Part shown: positions 39,854 to 47,776 of the stretch, piece after piece
How the letters are laid out: each line of letters opens with the position of its first letter
Position numbering within the stretch: the first letter of the stretch is position 1
Origin: CAIXMG01 sp964628065
Lineage (GTDB): Bacteria; Patescibacteriota; Minisyncoccia; Phycocordibacterales; UBA1006
Reading direction: 5' to 3'
Assembly (NCBI GenBank): GCA_964628065.1
Contig: CAZVLM010000002.1
Location: 1-64,000 of the forward strand
DNA length: 64,000 nucleotides
The notes under the pieces: generated by a model
Databases searched by the model: none
What the model was told of the DNA's origin: nothing
The model's input: only the letters and a program-made list of their open reading frames with translations
Program-made: the position numbers and the translations under genes

Positions 39854-40342
39854 TTATTTATCCCGTAAGGATGGCTTTGTTAGCTGCTCTATTATTGCAG
39901 ATGTAGTTTGTTCTGGGTCGAGCATACGCGTGTCTATTCTTGTTCCAAAGCTTAAGTCGTGCACTGAATTTTGGTACTGAAGCGTCACTCTTTCGCGTTC
40001 CCATTCATTCAATTTTCTTTCACCGCGGTCTTTTAAGGCATTTTCAAGACCTGGGTCGATGGTAAAGAAAGTGAATGCGTCAGAGAGTCCCGAATCGAGG
40101 GCTCTTTTTTCGCTGATAGGATAAACAACAATAACGCCGTATCCGCGGCGGTTGTATACTGCTACGATATCAGAAACAATTTCATAATTAAGGTTTAGAT
40201 AGTCTCTAAATTCCATGAACTGGTCAACAAACCCCGAAAGGGAATCAAGCTCGATGACGACCATTTTGAGTCTTTTGCCAAGAATTTTTGCCACCGTAGT
40301 TTTTCCACTATTAACACTCCCTGAAAGCCATAAGTTTTTCAT
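39854..40342 (-). CDS. P-loop kinase-like protein
   Basis: The 162-residue protein begins MKNLWLSGSVNSGKTTVAKI with Walker A GSVNSGKTT and has LKMVVIELDSLSGFVDQF and a lid-like KDRGERKLNEWERERV segment. It resembles nucleoside/nucleotide or CYTH-linked P-loop kinases. The phosphorylated substrate is unknown. TATACT ends 6 nt before the ATG. Confidence 0.75.
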   Translation of the reverse strand: MKNLWLSGSVNSGKTTVAKILGKRLKMVVIELDSLSGFVDQFMEFRDYLNLNYEIVSDIVAVYNRRGYGVIVVYPISEKRALDSGLSDAFTFFTIDPGLENALKDRGERKLNEWERERVTLQYQNSVHDLSFGTRIDTRMLDPEQTTSAIIEQLTKPSLRDK

Positions 40343-40436
40343 GGTTTTAGTATAGCTCGAAATGAGTCTGAGTGGTATTTAATCAAAAATGAAGGAAGGA
40401 GGCTTTGCGTTTGTTGTCCTTGATTAAAAGTTGTTG

Positions 40437-40473
40437 GAACGTAAAAACACCTCAAAGGGTGCTTTTTACGTTC
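40437..40473. terminator. terminator-type hairpin
   Basis: GAACGTAAAAA and TTTTTACGTTC pair with an inner CACC/GGTG and one bulge. It probably ends the pilin-like transcript about 110 bp past its stop. I see no gene in the rest of 40343-40582. Confidence 0.7.
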
Positions 40474-40582
40474 CGCGTATGCGGCCAGGTGAGTTAAGTA
40501 CCCGTGACTCCAAGCAGTATAAGGGTATTTAAGAGAAATTCAATGAGGGTCTCTGAGGCACGTGAGTCGGGACTTTTCTTAT

Positions 40583-41059
40583 CTATTTGCAAACAGATTC
40601 CTGGATGTTGCTTGTAAGCTCAGAGGATTCTTGCTTCTCGTTTACGCAGTAATATTTTCCAGAATTCAAACGAGAGGATACTGCGATAGTTTGGACAGAG
40701 TCAAGACAGGTTACTCCCTTAACAGCATCGACGGGAATCGATGGGATATTATTAGATTTTAATTGGTTACAAAAACCGGTGTAACTTGTATGTTTAACAT
40801 AATATTGTTCGGTAGCACTTCCGATTATGTTGTGCAGTATAGATTCAGTAAATGTATCGTTTGCATCGCTGTATGAGTCTGCATTTTTTATTGTCCATAG
40901 AGCATCTTTAACTCCAGCGCTCATTTGAAAGATGTCCGACCTCTGTTGTTTGGATAAGGAAAAGTATCCTTTCGCATATGGAAATACTATAACTATTATA
41001 ACAAGCAATACTAATGCTGGAACTAATAGTTTCAAAAATCTAAAAAAATTGAATTTCAT
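40583..41059 (-). CDS. pilin-like single-TM protein
   Basis: The 158-residue protein has an N-terminal membrane helix (about 9-28, LLVPALVLLVIIVIVFPYAK) and an external domain with four cysteines (GFCNQ, VTCLDS, YYCVN, SVCK). The pattern TEQYYVKHTSYTGFC and IAVSSRLNSGKYYCVN resembles the C-terminal parts of minor pilins in related genomes. It lacks the canonical GFTLIE prepilin cleavage motif, so the call is tentative. pilB and pilM are elsewhere in the window. Confidence 0.5.
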   Translation of the reverse strand: MKFNFFRFLKLLVPALVLLVIIVIVFPYAKGYFSLSKQQRSDIFQMSAGVKDALWTIKNADSYSDANDTFTESILHNIIGSATEQYYVKHTSYTGFCNQLKSNNIPSIPVDAVKGVTCLDSVQTIAVSSRLNSGKYYCVNEKQESSELTSNIQESVCK

Positions 41060-41093
41060 AATATTCTTATACTAGCATATGTAGGTGTTGTGA

Positions 41094-41133
41094 CCCAAAC
41101 AAAAAACACGATTAATCGTGTTTTTTGTTTGGG
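41094..41133. terminator. perfect 40-bp palindrome (tRNA-Ser terminator)
   Basis: Positions 41094-41113 are the exact complement of 41114-41133 (arm starts CCCAAACAAAAAACACG). It lies downstream of tRNA-Ser on the minus strand and can act in either direction. Confidence 0.85.
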
Positions 41134-41149
41134 AACTAAATCCTCAATG

Positions 41150-41234
41150 CGGAAGCGGTGAGATTCGAACTCACGGTACCTTTCGGTACGACAGTTTTCA
41201 AGACTGGTGCCTTAAACCACTCGGCCACGCTTCC
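41150..41234 (-). tRNA. tRNA-Ser(TGA)
   Basis: Class II tRNA: acceptor GGAAGCG/CGCTTCC, D-arm GCCGAGTGG, anticodon loop CTTGAAA (anticodon TGA), long variable arm TACCGAAAGGTA, and T-arm GTGAG-TTCGAAT-CTCAC. CCA is not fully encoded (GCA follows). Confidence 0.96.
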
Positions 41235-41295
41235 GGGGACAATAATACACGATTCGCTGAATATTTCAAGGGGTATTTGTAGTATACTTAATTAT

Positions 41296-41700
41296 ATGAA
41301 TACAAACACAAAAACAGGGATCATTGCGGGGTTATTGGTAGCAATCGCACTTTTGGCAGGAATATTCATTGGAAAAGGAATTGGTTCCAATCATGGCAAA
41401 ACAACTGGAATGCACCAAATGCCGAATGGGGAAATGATGATGAACGACGGATCTTCAAACGATATGCATTCAATGATGGATAGCATGAGCATGTCACTTA
41501 ACGGAAAGACAGGGGATGCATTCGATGCTGCTTTTCTAAAAGAAATGATTGTTCACCACGAAGGTGCTGTTGTGATGGCGCAGCAAGTACTTGCAACCTC
41601 AAAGCGCCCAGAACTTATCAAGCTTGCAAACGATATTATTTCCGCTCAAACAAAAGAAATTGCGCAAATGAAAGAGTGGCAGACAACTTGGTTTAAGTAA
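41296..41700 (+). CDS. DUF305 protein, membrane-anchored, metal-binding type
   Basis: The 134-residue protein has an N-terminal membrane anchor (about 8-27) and a Met/His-rich stretch (GMHQMPNGEMMMNDGSSN, MHSMMDSMSMSL). The DUF305 core follows: FLKEMIVHHEGAVVMAQQVL and ISAQTKEIAQMKEW. DUF305 proteins are four-helix, ferritin-like and often associated with copper. The Met/His-rich run supports metal binding. TATACT ends 7 nt before ATG 41296. The AlkD-like gene starts 1 bp after its stop. Confidence 0.88.
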   Translation: MNTNTKTGIIAGLLVAIALLAGIFIGKGIGSNHGKTTGMHQMPNGEMMMNDGSSNDMHSMMDSMSMSLNGKTGDAFDAAFLKEMIVHHEGAVVMAQQVLATSKRPELIKLANDIISAQTKEIAQMKEWQTTWFK

Positions 41701-41701
41701 C

Positions 41702-42463
41702 ATGCAGACGAGCGCACTACAACTCCAGCAACGTTTAAGGAAGGCGAGAAATAGTACTCGTGCTAAAAATTGCGCACGATTTTTCAAGACGGGCAAAGGC
41801 GAGTACGGATATGGTGATAAGTTTCTAGGTATTACGGTTCCTAACACACGCTTGATCCTTAAACCTTTTAAAGATCTTCCATTTGGAGAAATTGAAAAAC
41901 TCCTTAAGAGTCCATGGCATGAAGAACGATTAGCAGGAGCGATCATTTTGTCTCACCATGCAAAAACCTCAAAGCTTCCCAAAGACAGAAAGCGCATTGC
42001 ATCTTTCTATGTTAAGTATGCCGAACGATTCAACAACTGGGACTTAGTAGATGTTTCTGCCGAGTACTGTTTAGGATTATGTTTAGCTGATTTAAGCAGG
42101 AAGAAACAAGAAGTCTACTTGAAAAAACTTGTTGTCTCGAAAAATCTTTGGAAAAGAAGAATGGCGATGGTTGCTACGTTTCACTTTTCAAGGAACAAAT
42201 TATCAGATCTTGCATTGTGGGTTGCAGAACAACTTATGAATGATGATCATGACTTGATTCATAAAGCGTCTGGTTGGATGCTTCGCGAATATGGGAAGCG
42301 TGCAAGTGAAGCAGGGCTTGTTACGTTTTTAAAGAAGCATTATCAAGTCATGCCGCGCACCATGTTACGATATGCGATCGAACGATTGCATCCGGAGACG
42401 AAGACGTATTTTATGAAACGCACCAACACACCCCGCCGGCCTACGGCCGAGCGCCCTCTCTAA
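41702..42463 (+). CDS. AlkD-like DNA alkylation repair protein with repeat-derived C-terminus
   Basis: AlkD-type HEAT-repeat glycosylases remove bulky or cationic alkylated bases. The 253-residue protein shows YGYGDKFLGITVPNTR, HEERLAGAIILSHH, FNNWDLVDVSAEYCLG, WKRRMAMVATFHFSR and GWMLREYGKRA, typical of the family. The final 13 residues (TNTPRRPTAERPL) and the TAA stop are supplied by a REP-like palindrome starting near 42424, so the natural C-terminus was replaced by repeat sequence. It is coupled to the DUF305 gene. Confidence 0.85.
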   Translation: MQTSALQLQQRLRKARNSTRAKNCARFFKTGKGEYGYGDKFLGITVPNTRLILKPFKDLPFGEIEKLLKSPWHEERLAGAIILSHHAKTSKLPKDRKRIASFYVKYAERFNNWDLVDVSAEYCLGLCLADLSRKKQEVYLKKLVVSKNLWKRRMAMVATFHFSRNKLSDLALWVAEQLMNDDHDLIHKASGWMLREYGKRASEAGLVTFLKKHYQVMPRTMLRYAIERLHPETKTYFMKRTNTPRRPTAERPL

Positions 42464-42614
42464 AAGAGAGGGCAGGCTCCGACGAGCGTAGTAGGTTATG
42501 TAGATTTCTATGAATCTCCAAGAGGTTAGCAAAACACTCCTGAATCACTTTATCTCAACGAAGCAAACCCTCTCTTTTAGAGAGGGTCGACGAGCGAAGC
42601 TCGCGGGGTGTGTT
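42424..42614. repeat. composite palindromic element overlapping the AlkD-like gene end
   Basis: The left arm holds CGGCC-TAC-GGCCG (42437-42449) and GCCCTCTCT-AAA-AGAGAGGGC (42453-42473). The right, inverted arm holds ACCCTCTCT-TTT-AGAGAGGGT (42567-42587) and CGAGC-GAA-GCTCG (42591-42603), ending GGGGTGTGTT. The AlkD stop codon lies in the left hairpin. Confidence 0.85.
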
Positions 42615-42638
42615 GGGTAATATGCTATACTCCACTCT

Positions 42639-43052
42639 ATGAAATACCTCGGTATCGACTACGGAACCAAACGAATAGGGGTCGCCGTATCTGATGAATC
42701 AGGCGGTTTTGCGTTTCCGAAAACGATTATCCTTACCGGAAATAAGGCGCTTTCGGAGATCGTAGACTTAGTCATTTCTGAGAAAGTAGACAAAATTGTG
42801 GTTGGAAATTCACTCGATCTTGCAGGTGCTCGGAATGTCATTATGGAAGATGTTGATGTGTTTACCGAAGAGCTTCACAAACTTACTGGAATTCCTGTAG
42901 TACTTTCTGATGAACGATTTTCTTCGTCTGCCGTCAAAGCCTTTGATTGGTCAAAACCCGTTGCGACACCGCATCGCTCAGGAAAGAAAGCAGATCCTAT
43001 TGATGATAGGGCAGCGGCGATTATGTTACAGAGATATTTAGACAAACAATAG
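42639..43052 (+). CDS. ruvX: RuvX/YqgF-type Holliday junction resolvase-like nuclease
   Basis: This 137-residue RNase H-fold protein takes part in 16S rRNA 5' maturation or Holliday junction resolution, depending on the organism. It has KYLGIDYGTKRIGVAVSDES with the first catalytic Asp, VVGNSLDLAG, VVLSDERFSSSAV and DDRAAAIMLQRYL. TATACT ends 7 nt before the ATG in an extended -10. A composite repeat begins right after the TAG stop. Confidence 0.93.
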   Translation: MKYLGIDYGTKRIGVAVSDESGGFAFPKTIILTGNKALSEIVDLVISEKVDKIVVGNSLDLAGARNVIMEDVDVFTEELHKLTGIPVVLSDERFSSSAVKAFDWSKPVATPHRSGKKADPIDDRAAAIMLQRYLDKQ

Positions 43053-43210
43053 CACCCCTCAGTCTGCCTGCAGCAGACAGCTCCCCTTCGTAGGGGAGCA
43101 TCCCTCCGTTTCGACCAGGCTCACGTAAACACGCTTTGTCATCCTAGTTTAAATGAAGCAAACCCTCTCTTTTAGAGAGGGTCGACGAGCGAAGCTCGCG
43201 GGGTGGGTTT
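43053..43210. repeat. composite palindromic element
   Basis: The left arm (CACCCCTCAGTCTGCC..., CTCCCCT...AGGGGAG) is nearly the same as at 12051. The right arm has ACCCTCTCT-TTT-AGAGAGGGT (43162-43182) and CGAGC-GAA-GCTCG. It begins at the base after the ruvX stop. Confidence 0.85.
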
Positions 43211-43233
43211 GACCTGTGGTATAGTATTTTCAT

Positions 43234-44268
43234 ATGAAAAACGTACTTAAAATAGGTCTTTTGGTAACAATGCTATGCATAGCGAATTTTGCACATGCTG
43301 CATACGACGCTAATGGATACAATATGACAGTTTCATCTGTGACAAGCAACAATGCAACAGTAAAAATTTTTAGGGCTGAGAATAGTGCCAATAAGACTGT
43401 TTCAGTTGAATACTATATAGATGCTCGTGCAACCTCGCTTAAGCAGGGAATACCCTTTACTCCGGGTGTGTCAGACATGCCAACGCCGTATTCAAGAGTT
43501 TCTGCGCTAATGTCAGTAGGGTTGTCAAACTATTTTATTGCAAATCTTAATGGATTGCAGTCTAATAGTGTTTACCATGTTCGTTACTACGTCGACAATA
43601 ATTACTGTGCTCCAGATGCAATATGTACGCATGAATACCGATATCCAACGGTCGGAGCGTGGGTACGACTTGATACTTTAGCAGAAGGAGGCACAACAGG
43701 AGAAGTGTTAGGTTTCGGAACACAAAAACTTCAAAGGGGTTCAACAGGAATTTGGGTAATGAACTTACAAAAAGTACTTAACAAATACACAGGAGCAAAT
43801 TTGTATCCTGACGGAAATTTCGGACTTGCGACAAAAGCGGCAGTGCAAGCATTCCAAATGTCTAAGAATATGACACCGGACGGAATTGTTGGAACAAAAA
43901 CCAAGCAGTCCTTAATCCAGATACAGCAGCGAGTCACTCCTATGCCAACGAACACTCTTCAGCTAACATCCGCAGATATTGGACGAACAATTAAAATTTC
44001 TCAGGGACAGATGTTTACGGTTACATTAAGTAATCCCGGAGATGGAGGATATCAGTTTAATGTCCCAGATGACGGATCTGATATCTTGGTAGATTCTGGG
44101 CGAATACATACAAACCCTACTTCAGGGGCTTTGGGAGATTTTGGTAAAGATATGTGGACTTTTTATGCAAACAGGACAGGAATTACCAACTTAAAAATAA
44201 CAGCTTCACGACCATGGTCTACTGAACAACCAATAGTAATGTTTAATGTCACCGTAGTAGTCGGATAA
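43234..44268 (+). CDS. secreted protein: peptidoglycan-binding domain plus chagasin-like inhibitor domain
   Basis: The 344-residue protein has a signal peptide (MKNVLKIGLLVTMLCIANFA, cleavage near AHA-AY) and an N-terminal beta domain (about 25-155). A PG_binding_1 domain (about 165-235, RGSTGIWVMNLQKVLN...YPDGNFGLATKAAVQAFQ) comes next. The C-terminal beta domain (about 243-344, LSNPGDGGYQFNVPDD, WTFYANRTG, ITASRPW) follows the chagasin/I42 cysteine-protease-inhibitor pattern NP-x-x-GY and RPW. The peptidoglycan-binding part would hold it at the wall. Protease inhibition is inferred from family resemblance only. TATAGT ends 8 nt before the ATG. Confidence 0.8.
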   Translation: MKNVLKIGLLVTMLCIANFAHAAYDANGYNMTVSSVTSNNATVKIFRAENSANKTVSVEYYIDARATSLKQGIPFTPGVSDMPTPYSRVSALMSVGLSNYFIANLNGLQSNSVYHVRYYVDNNYCAPDAICTHEYRYPTVGAWVRLDTLAEGGTTGEVLGFGTQKLQRGSTGIWVMNLQKVLNKYTGANLYPDGNFGLATKAAVQAFQMSKNMTPDGIVGTKTKQSLIQIQQRVTPMPTNTLQLTSADIGRTIKISQGQMFTVTLSNPGDGGYQFNVPDDGSDILVDSGRIHTNPTSGALGDFGKDMWTFYANRTGITNLKITASRPWSTEQPIVMFNVTVVVG

Positions 44269-44274
44269 AAATAT

Positions 44275-44604
44275 ATGGAAACAATCACTTACGACGAATT
44301 TAAAAAAATGGATATTAGAATCGGGACGATCAAGGAAGTAGAACCGATCGAAGGAACCGATAAATTATTGCGATGCCAAATTGATTTTGGCGAATTAGGC
44401 GTACGGCAAATTGTGTCAGGGATTAAGGAGTATTATCCAGAGTATGCGACATTAGTAGGGAAGCAGGTGCTGTACATTGTAAACCTCGAGCCTCGCGAAA
44501 TAAAAGGCCATATGTCGCATGGAATGCTTATGGCGGTTGGTCCGGGTGCGCCCGTATTCCTTGTTCCAGAGACTCCGGTTGAGGCAGGAAGTAAGGTGCG
44601 ATAA
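44275..44604 (+). CDS. stand-alone tRNA-binding domain protein (Trbp111/CsaA-like)
   Basis: This 109-residue OB-fold protein matches the MetRS C-terminal/CsaA tRNA-binding domain: FKKMDIRIGTIKEVEPIEGT, LLRCQIDFGELGVRQIVSGI, YYPEYATLVGKQVLYIVNLE, REIKGHMSHGMLMA. Free-standing versions bind tRNA non-specifically and can assist synthetases or act as chaperones. It begins 6 bp after the surface-protein stop, so the two share a transcript. Confidence 0.88.
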   Translation: METITYDEFKKMDIRIGTIKEVEPIEGTDKLLRCQIDFGELGVRQIVSGIKEYYPEYATLVGKQVLYIVNLEPREIKGHMSHGMLMAVGPGAPVFLVPETPVEAGSKVR

Positions 44605-44692
44605 CTTGCTTTTTCCACCAATATTCCATATACTTGACGCAAGGCTAAGCAAGGCTGGAATTCCATCGTTCTTTTTTACTCTGCAATTTGGG

Positions 44693-44729
44693 GGCCCCTC
44701 ATAAGCTTAAGTGCGGCGAGGGGCTTTTT
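44693..44729 (+). terminator. terminator
   Basis: GCCCCTC...GAGGGGC with a following T6. It ends the transcript of the tRNA-binding gene about 90 bp past its stop. Confidence 0.8.
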
Positions 44730-44732
44730 TAT

Positions 44733-44964
44733 TGCACAGAAAACACGCCTGTGGTACTGTTAAGGGGAGTAATAATGTGCTCATAAAGTTCTTTGATCTA
44801 TTGGATAGCAATAGAAGTAGAATGAATTTAATTTCATTCTGCGGAAGAAGTATGGCTTATAATCTAGGGAAACCAAGTCTGAGAGGGCGACTGTCAGTCA
44901 GGGATTACAAGATTTCACATGCTTCGTGTTCAAAACAACCTCTAACCTTAAAAAAGTTAGAACT
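44733..44964. other. non-coding stretch, possible small RNA
   Basis: No convincing gene was seen. Local hairpins occur (AGAATGAA/TTCATTCT near 44818-44840, GACTG-T-CAGTC near 44889-44899, CTAAC/GTTAG near 44942-44960) ahead of a strong terminator at 44965-45006. A small RNA is possible. Confidence 0.35.
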
Positions 44965-45006
44965 AAAAAATCCCCCTATGCATTCTAATCGGTGCGGGGG
45001 ATTTTT
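44965..45006. terminator. bidirectional terminator
   Basis: AAAAAATCCCCC...GGGGGATTTTT, just past the DedA stop on the minus strand. Confidence 0.8.
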
Positions 45007-45008
45007 CA

Positions 45009-45638
45009 TTAAAGGTTTTTTGGAAGTTTTTTTGTTTTTCTTTCGTGAATGGTCTCCTTAATAATTTTCCATCCAATGGGCAACAGTGAAAGGACGATAA
45101 TGCCGAACGCAATAGGCAGAATGTAAGAATCAATATTTGGAATAGTATTTCCGAGAAGTGCCCCAAGCAGTGTTAATGAGAGCACCCAAATAAATCCACC
45201 GATGACGTTATATGCGAAAAACTTTGGATATGGCATGTGGGATGTTCCAGCTAGAATTGGAGCAAACGTTCGCACCACAGGAATAAAGCGCGCGAGAATA
45301 ATAGTTTTTGCACCATGTGATGCGTAAAATGCCTGGGATTTTTCAAGATTTTTCTTATTAAACACCAGAGAGTCTTCTTTCTTAAATAATCGCTTGCCAG
45401 TTTTAAGTCCGAAATAATAACCAAACGAATCACCGAGTATTGCCGCAACAAGTGATAGGATAATAACAATAGAAAGCTTGAAATGACCTGCAGCAGCAAG
45501 AAGCCCTGCCGTAAAAAGGAGACTATCTCCCGGAAGAAAGAATCCGAAAAATAGTCCGGATTCGGCAAATACAATAGCAAAAAGTCCGATGTAGCCAACC
45601 GTTTCGAGAAACACCTTTAAGTCGAGATGGGGAATCAT
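45009..45638 (-). CDS. DedA-family membrane protein
   Basis: This 209-residue polytopic protein has the DedA pattern: FAIVFAESGLFFGFFLPGDS (the E...PGD re-entrant motif), then ILARFIPVVRTFAPILAGTS (FxRFxPxxRxxxPxxAG) and FFAYNVIGGFIWV. It matches classical DedA better than the one at 28264. The family is linked to undecaprenyl-phosphate recycling and membrane homeostasis. TATACT ends 6 nt before ATG 45638, which I prefer to the upstream codon. It is divergent from pilM. Confidence 0.92.
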   Translation of the reverse strand: MIPHLDLKVFLETVGYIGLFAIVFAESGLFFGFFLPGDSLLFTAGLLAAAGHFKLSIVIILSLVAAILGDSFGYYFGLKTGKRLFKKEDSLVFNKKNLEKSQAFYASHGAKTIILARFIPVVRTFAPILAGTSHMPYPKFFAYNVIGGFIWVLSLTLLGALLGNTIPNIDSYILPIAFGIIVLSLLPIGWKIIKETIHERKTKKLPKNL

Positions 45639-45672
45639 GGATAAAGTATACATCATGCGATATACTTAATCC

Positions 45673-46755
45673 ATGAGCTTTTTTTCATTGTTTGAAAAAC
45701 CAAAACCATCCGTTGCATTTTCATTTGATAATGGGTATGTGCGATTTGTGTCTGTGATACGGGAAAAAAATGGAATACAAATTACTGATCATGGATCAGA
45801 ATTTTTCGGTCCAGAAATTATGAATGAACGCGATGCTATCGTAGATGACGCAGCGTTCGTACGAAAGATTCGTGCAATCAATAATGCAGGCAAGGACAAA
45901 GTAAAATTTGAGTCAGTAAACATTGTCATCCCTGATCGCCAAGCCATCATGTTCCATACGCACGTCGCGAAAATGGCAGATAAGGAAATGGACGCTGTTA
46001 TTGTTGACCATATTAAGACGTATTGCGAGTCACATGACTTATTGGATGTAAAATCTTATATTTGCGAGTACGATATTATTTTAAAAACTGATTACGGTTA
46101 CGACGTGCACGTAACGCTCGTGCCAAAACTTTATGTTGAACACATTGTGAGATTGTTCAAGCAGGCAGGGATCGCGGTAAAACATATTGAAACCGCTCAT
46201 CATGCGGTAGCAAAGTCATGCCTTGAGATAGCTCCAGGGTTTGGATACGTACTAGTTTCGTTTGGAACCAAGCAAACATCCATCGCGCTTCTTCATGGAG
46301 AACATCTTGTCTCTCAAAGTACAGTTGCGGTTGGTGTAGAGAATCTTTACAAAACAATCGAGCGATTCCTAGGCGTGGGTCGCGAAGACTCAAAGCGAAT
46401 TATTAACAAGCATGGCATTTTGCAAACGCATCCTGACAATGGGCTTCTTTCAGAACTGTATCTGGAACTTGCGCCTATTTATCGAATGATCGACAACCAG
46501 CTCATTACTATTGGCACGATGCCATATAAAACATTTGGTCACCGGTTTACGACACATGATGTGATCGTGTACGGGGAAGGGGTTTCTGTAAAAGGTCTTG
46601 TAGGATTTTTGGGAGAGCGAACAAACCTTAACGCCCAGGAACTTGATCCTTGGGCGGGTCACACCGAAGACCGCGCGCCAATCTTGAATCTGCCTGCATC
46701 GGAGACGTTGGTGTATGCGGAGGCATTGTCGCTCGCGTTGCTCTATTTGAAATAG
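45673..46755 (+). CDS. pilM: PilM-like actin-fold type IV pilus protein
   Basis: PilM is a cytoplasmic actin-like protein that links PilN to the pilus motor. The 360-residue protein shows PSVAFSFDNGYVRFVSVIRE (phosphate-1 like), a central VIPDRQAIMFHTHVAKM, FGYVLVSFGTKQTSIALLHG (phosphate-2 like), TVAVGVENLYKTIERFLG and a C-terminal VIVYGEGVSVKGLVGFL (adenosine loop). The fold assignment is clear; pilus function follows from the family and from pilB in the window. TATACT ends 6 nt before the ATG. Confidence 0.8.
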   Translation: MSFFSLFEKPKPSVAFSFDNGYVRFVSVIREKNGIQITDHGSEFFGPEIMNERDAIVDDAAFVRKIRAINNAGKDKVKFESVNIVIPDRQAIMFHTHVAKMADKEMDAVIVDHIKTYCESHDLLDVKSYICEYDIILKTDYGYDVHVTLVPKLYVEHIVRLFKQAGIAVKHIETAHHAVAKSCLEIAPGFGYVLVSFGTKQTSIALLHGEHLVSQSTVAVGVENLYKTIERFLGVGREDSKRIINKHGILQTHPDNGLLSELYLELAPIYRMIDNQLITIGTMPYKTFGHRFTTHDVIVYGEGVSVKGLVGFLGERTNLNAQELDPWAGHTEDRAPILNLPASETLVYAEALSLALLYLK

Positions 46756-46763
46756 GTTGAAAT

Positions 46764-46796
46764 AAAATAAGCCGACATAAAAGTGTCGGCTTATTT
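46764..46796. terminator. bidirectional terminator
   Basis: AAATAAGCCGACA...TGTCGGCTTATTT between convergent genes. Confidence 0.85.
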
Positions 46797-46802
46797 GTGA
46801 TG

Positions 46803-47186
46803 CTAAATAAGTTGTAGTTCCTTCCAATGATTCTTAAGCCCAATCAAGGTTAACGGACGTTTAGCGCTGGAAAGGTGCCAATCTGCAAAATAAGGAAAAT
46901 CTTCCTTGTAGAACGGTCTTGCGAACACTGCCAGGGCAGCAAAAAATAGAGGCACAACAGCGTAGGGCGCCGGCAAGCATAAGGCGATGATGCCGCCAAT
47001 AAGGAATGTTCTTTTAAGAAAGCGATACCAGAAATATTTCCGGTTTATTCGTTTGCTTTGCGAAGTAAATCTAACTAGTTGAGTGGAGTGTTCAGGTTTG
47101 GGGTGTTGGTATTGCTTAATAAGACAAATTACATAGGCTACTATAAAAAATAATCTTATTATGGTTGCAAAAGTTAAGAAACTCAT
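46803..47186 (-). CDS. hypothetical membrane protein
   Basis: The 127-residue protein has membrane segments near 5-23 and 62-90 (FLIGGIIALCLPAPYAVVPL) with a basic middle (TSQSKRINRKYFWYRFLKRT). No family was recognised. It ends convergent with pilM. Confidence 0.65.
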   Translation of the reverse strand: MSFLTFATIIRLFFIVAYVICLIKQYQHPKPEHSTQLVRFTSQSKRINRKYFWYRFLKRTFLIGGIIALCLPAPYAVVPLFFAALAVFARPFYKEDFPYFADWHLSSAKRPLTLIGLKNHWKELQLI

Positions 47187-47255
47187 TGGTATAAAGTTTT
47201 TAGGTTACGAAATTCATGATTAAAATATCATGAATAAACTAGCTGGTCAATGTTG

Positions 47256-47327
47256 TGCCCCTGCGAGGAATCGAACCTCGAATTACGGCTTAGAAGTCCG
47301 CAGTTATATCCATTTAACTACAAGGGC
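47256..47327 (-). tRNA. tRNA-Arg(TCT)
   Basis: Acceptor GCCCTTG/CAGGGGC, D-arm TAGTTAAATGGATATAAC, anticodon loop CTTCTAA (anticodon TCT, reads AGA), and T-arm CGAGG-TTCGATT-CCTCG. The anticodon stem has one A-G mismatch at its base next to the loop. CCA is not encoded. Its first 10 nt overlap the end of the HNH gene. Confidence 0.93.
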
Positions 47328-47629
47328 GCGGTCTTACCAAATGAGTTTAGTTGAAAATACGTTTTTCGTCTATGGCAATTGGCGCATCGAATGTCACACT
47401 TCTCTATTTCTGAAAGAATTGTTTTCCAAGAGTAGTGCCCTGATAACATACTTGATATTGACTTAAATTTCAAGGCTGGATCCTTGTGGTCAAAATCAAG
47501 AACAATCGGATCGGTTTCTCCACAATCAATACAAGCCTTTCCGGTAAGGTGTGCCAAAAGTTGTTGTCTTATTTTTACACGAAAAGCCTTTTGTGCCTTG
47601 TAGAGATCTGCTCGGTTTTTGTAGGGCAT
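47318..47629 (-). CDS. HNH endonuclease-like protein
   Basis: The 103-residue protein has the HNH/zinc pattern CIDCGETDPIVLDFDHKDP and IEKCDIRCANCHRRKT, i.e. CxxC...DFDH...CxxCH. Such small HNH proteins occur in mobile and stand-alone contexts. TATAAT ends 6 nt before ATG 47629. Its stop codon TAG is the U8-A9-G10 of the downstream tRNA-Arg, so mRNA and tRNA overlap by 10 nt on the same strand. Confidence 0.85.
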   Translation of the reverse strand: MPYKNRADLYKAQKAFRVKIRQQLLAHLTGKACIDCGETDPIVLDFDHKDPALKFKSISSMLSGHYSWKTILSEIEKCDIRCANCHRRKTYFQLNSFGKTAPL

Positions 47630-47703
47630 GCTAGGATTATAACACTTCGTTCTAACCCTTACCAATTTACAAATAAAAATATTGTGATAGTATATCTAGG
47701 CAT

Positions 47704-47776
47704 GCGCTCTTAGCTCAGTTGGTAGAGCAACTCATTTACACTGAGAAGGTCGGGGGTTCAAGTCCCTCAGGGCGCA
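47704..47776 (+). tRNA. tRNA-Val(TAC)
   Basis: Acceptor GCGCTCT/AGGGCGC, D-arm TAGCTCAGTTGGTAGAGC, anticodon loop TTTACAC (anticodon TAC), T-arm GGGGG-TTCAAGT-CCCTC, discriminator A; CCA is not encoded. Confidence 0.96.

Noticed and set aside
44711..45061. 116-codon plus-strand frame between two terminators
   Set aside because: No recognisable motif, it crosses a strong terminator and the end of the DedA gene, and its composition does not resemble neighbouring genes.
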